A DNA stretch of 7,323 nt, taken from assembly GCA_028708485.1 (NCBI GenBank), contig JAQVYZ010000046.1, positions 1 through 7,323 of the forward strand. The letters run 5' to 3'. Below the pieces are notes generated by a model, which worked only from the letters and a program-made list of their open reading frames with translations, did not search any database and was not told the origin of the DNA. A program made the position numbers and the translations under genes. How positions within the stretch are numbered: the stretch's first letter is position 1; every line of letters begins with the position of its first letter. Positions 6,682 to 7,323 of this stretch are shown piece after piece. Origin of the DNA: Caldisericia bacterium (GTDB taxonomy: Bacteria > Caldisericota > Caldisericia > UBA6126).

Positions 6682-6865
6682 TAGCGCTTAATAATTTAAT
6701 ATAACCAAGATCCTTCAGCAGTTTAAGATTGGAAACCAAGCTGTACTCGTCGATGACTAGTACTTCCATTAATTCATGACCACGTACTATTTTAGAGGGG
6801 TACGAAAGAAACGCGTCCCTGAGGTATTGTAATATTTGTATTCTAAGTTCTTTATTTAAACCCAT
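6617..6865 (-). CDS. Small winged-helix DNA-binding-like protein
   Basis: An 82-residue protein that looks like a free-standing winged helix-turn-helix. Helix 1 spans about 3-20, helix 2 about 29-36, the putative recognition helix about 39-53 (D-E-Y-S-L-V-S-N-L-K-L-L), and the wing is the L-G-Y-I-K-L-L strand, turn and Y-V-K-I-T strand (53-72), ending in T-D-A-G-L-K-Q-I (72-79), the pattern common in PadR/MarR-like wings. There is no effector or dimer domain. It follows rpmB by 12 bp with a poor ribosome-binding site, so it probably depends on coupling, and its 3' end overlaps the start of ogt by 47-65 bp depending on the ogt start. It may be a local regulator of this operon or a general small DNA-binding protein; the target is unknown. 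Confidence 0.75.
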   Translation of the reverse strand: MGLNKELRIQILQYLRDAFLSYPSKIVRGHELMEVLVIDEYSLVSNLKLLKDLGYIKLLSANEGIQSYVKITDAGLKQISTE

Positions 6866-6877
6866 GGAATACCGTGA

Positions 6878-7066
6878 TTACGCTAATTCGACCTTCCCTG
6901 CCTTCATGCATTTTGCACAAATCCTGACTACCTGTACATTGCCTTTGATTTTCGCTTTGACTCTCTGCAGATTCGGTAGAGTGCGTCTCTTTGTCCTGAC
7001 CACAGAATGAGATACATTATTTCCAACCAAAGGTCCTTTTCCGCATACTTCACATACTTTTGACAT
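6878..7066 (-). CDS. rpmB: 50S ribosomal protein L28 (bL28), zinc-ribbon form
   Basis: A 62-residue structural protein of the large ribosomal subunit, full length for the family. The N-terminus has C-E-V-C-G-K-G-P (5-12), G-N-N-V-S-H-S (15-21), the typical basic K-R-R-T-L-P-N-L-Q (26-34), and the C-terminus I-C-A-K-C-M-K-A-G-K-V (49-59). Cysteines 5, 8, 50 and 53 form two C-x2-C pairs, the zinc-binding (C+) version; zinc-independent paralogs in some bacteria have lost them. The ATG is preceded by AGAGG with 6 nt spacing. It is the first gene of the operon with the winged-helix gene and ogt. Only one copy is visible here. Confidence 0.97.
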   Translation of the reverse strand: MSKVCEVCGKGPLVGNNVSHSVVRTKRRTLPNLQRVKAKIKGNVQVVRICAKCMKAGKVELA

Positions 7067-7117
7067 AAAAAACCTCTTCTATCATTCTTCTATATTTACT
7101 TATATACCAAGAAATAA

Positions 7118-7145
7118 ATTATATGTTTTGCTTCCCAAAATGCAA
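7118..7145 (-). promoter_or_regulatory. Promoter of the rpmB operon
   Basis: TTGCAT (7145-7140) and a perfect TATAAT (7123-7118) are separated by 16 bp. Transcription would start near 7111, giving a leader of about 45 nt that ends with AGAGG (7077-7073), 6 nt before the rpmB ATG. The region from 7081 to 7130 is very AT-rich, so a second, overlapping -10 is possible around 7102-7107. Confidence 0.55.
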
Positions 7146-7157
7146 ATGCCCAGGGGG

Positions 7158-7193
7158 ACGGGGGTGTTGGGCAAGTATGCCCAACACCCCCGT
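7158..7193. repeat. Perfect 15-bp GC-rich inverted repeat with 6-nt loop
   Basis: The left arm is ACGGGGGTGTTGGGC (7158-7172), the loop AAGTAT (7173-7178), and the right arm its exact complement (7179-7193). The outer CCC (7149-7151) and GGG (7194-7196) could add pairs beyond a bulge. It lies 8 bp downstream of the stop codon of the right-edge gene and about 12 bp upstream of the rpmB -35 box, so it could stop transcription of the former before the latter starts. It has no T-run on either strand, so it is not a standard intrinsic terminator. Its G+C content is far above the surrounding AT-rich DNA, which also fits a dispersed palindromic repeat or a protein-binding site. Confidence 0.8.
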
Positions 7194-7201
7194 GGGAAAG
7201 G

Positions 7202-7323
7202 TTAGTAGGAGGGGTCGAGGCAAGCGCGGGTGAGGTAATAATCGTTGGAAAGTAAGAGCTGAAGAATATCATCAACGCGTTGTTTGATCCATAAGGTCTC
7301 ACACGTGTTGCCCAACGCCGACA
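7202..7323 (-). CDS. C-terminal end of an unidentified protein (partial, N-terminus off the right edge)
   Basis: The minus-strand frame ending in TAA at 7204-7202 is open to the window edge and encodes 40 C-terminal residues with a protein-like composition: an amphipathic helix W-I-K-Q-R-V-D-D-I-L-Q-L-L-L-S, then a Y-Y-L-T-R-A-C-L-D-P-S-Y tail. The competing frame that contains an ATG-less 68-residue reading across the hairpin has low-complexity P/T/S composition and is less likely. I do not recognise the family. The inverted repeat just beyond the stop fits a 3' end of a transcript. Confidence 0.5.
   Translation of the reverse strand, partial: SALGNTCETLWIKQRVDDILQLLLSNDYYLTRACLDPSY

Noticed and set aside
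7158..7193. Standard rho-independent terminator
   Set aside because: No run of T follows the stem on either strand, so it is listed as a repeat of uncertain role instead.
7096..7302. A 68-residue minus-strand reading starting with a GTG-preceded frame and crossing the inverted repeat
   Set aside because: It would translate through a perfect palindrome and overlap the rpmB promoter, with low-complexity P/T/S composition; the alternative frame ending at 7202 looks more like real protein.
7140..7323. Insertion-sequence end or transposase fragment at the right edge
   Set aside because: The palindrome and the partial gene invite the idea, but the 40 residues match no transposase motif I know and no direct repeats or terminal inverted repeat pair can be seen in the window.

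Overview
The window is a gene-dense piece of a bacterial chromosome (moderate to low G+C by eye, short intergenic gaps, overlapping starts and stops). A ribosomal protein L28 of the four-cysteine zinc-binding type, canonical -35/-10 boxes and several AGGAGG-like ribosome-binding sites place it firmly in Bacteria. Lineage cannot be fixed from the sequence. Nothing in it points to Proteobacteria; a Bacillota, Chloroflexota or deep-branching candidate-phylum host would all fit.

Left block, minus strand (read from about 5246 down to 1): an exported NlpC/P60 cysteine peptidase (4212-5246), a membrane-anchored beta-propeller-like protein overlapping it by 7 bp (3100-4218), a GAF-domain protein of the free methionine-(R)-sulfoxide reductase family (2580-3062), an ECF sigma factor (1948-2508), and a very large zinc-finger anti-sigma factor that starts inside the sigma stop codon and runs off the left edge (1-1948, at least 649 codons). 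The anti-sigma protein is a cytoplasmic zinc finger, one transmembrane helix, and more than 500 extracytoplasmic residues that appear to contain a tandem array of small all-beta modules. Together the block suggests a cell-envelope or oxidative-stress signalling unit next to a cell-wall enzyme, but a shared regulon is an inference.

Middle: a 78-bp divergent promoter region (5247-5324) separates the peptidase operon from a plus-strand class I SAM-dependent methyltransferase (5325-6203) of unknown substrate. Its 3' end overlaps the 3' end of the next minus-strand gene by 68 bp.

Right block, minus strand (from about 7145 down to 6136): rpmB (L28), a small winged-helix protein, and a methylated-DNA--protein cysteine methyltransferase form a compact operon behind a recognisable promoter. 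The methyltransferase start lies inside the winged-helix gene. Upstream of the promoter sits a perfect 15-bp GC-rich inverted repeat (7158-7193), immediately beyond the stop codon of another minus-strand gene whose last 40 codons enter from the right edge (7202-7323). No stretch longer than 300 bp lacks a gene, and no tRNA, rRNA, CRISPR array or recognisable insertion sequence was seen.
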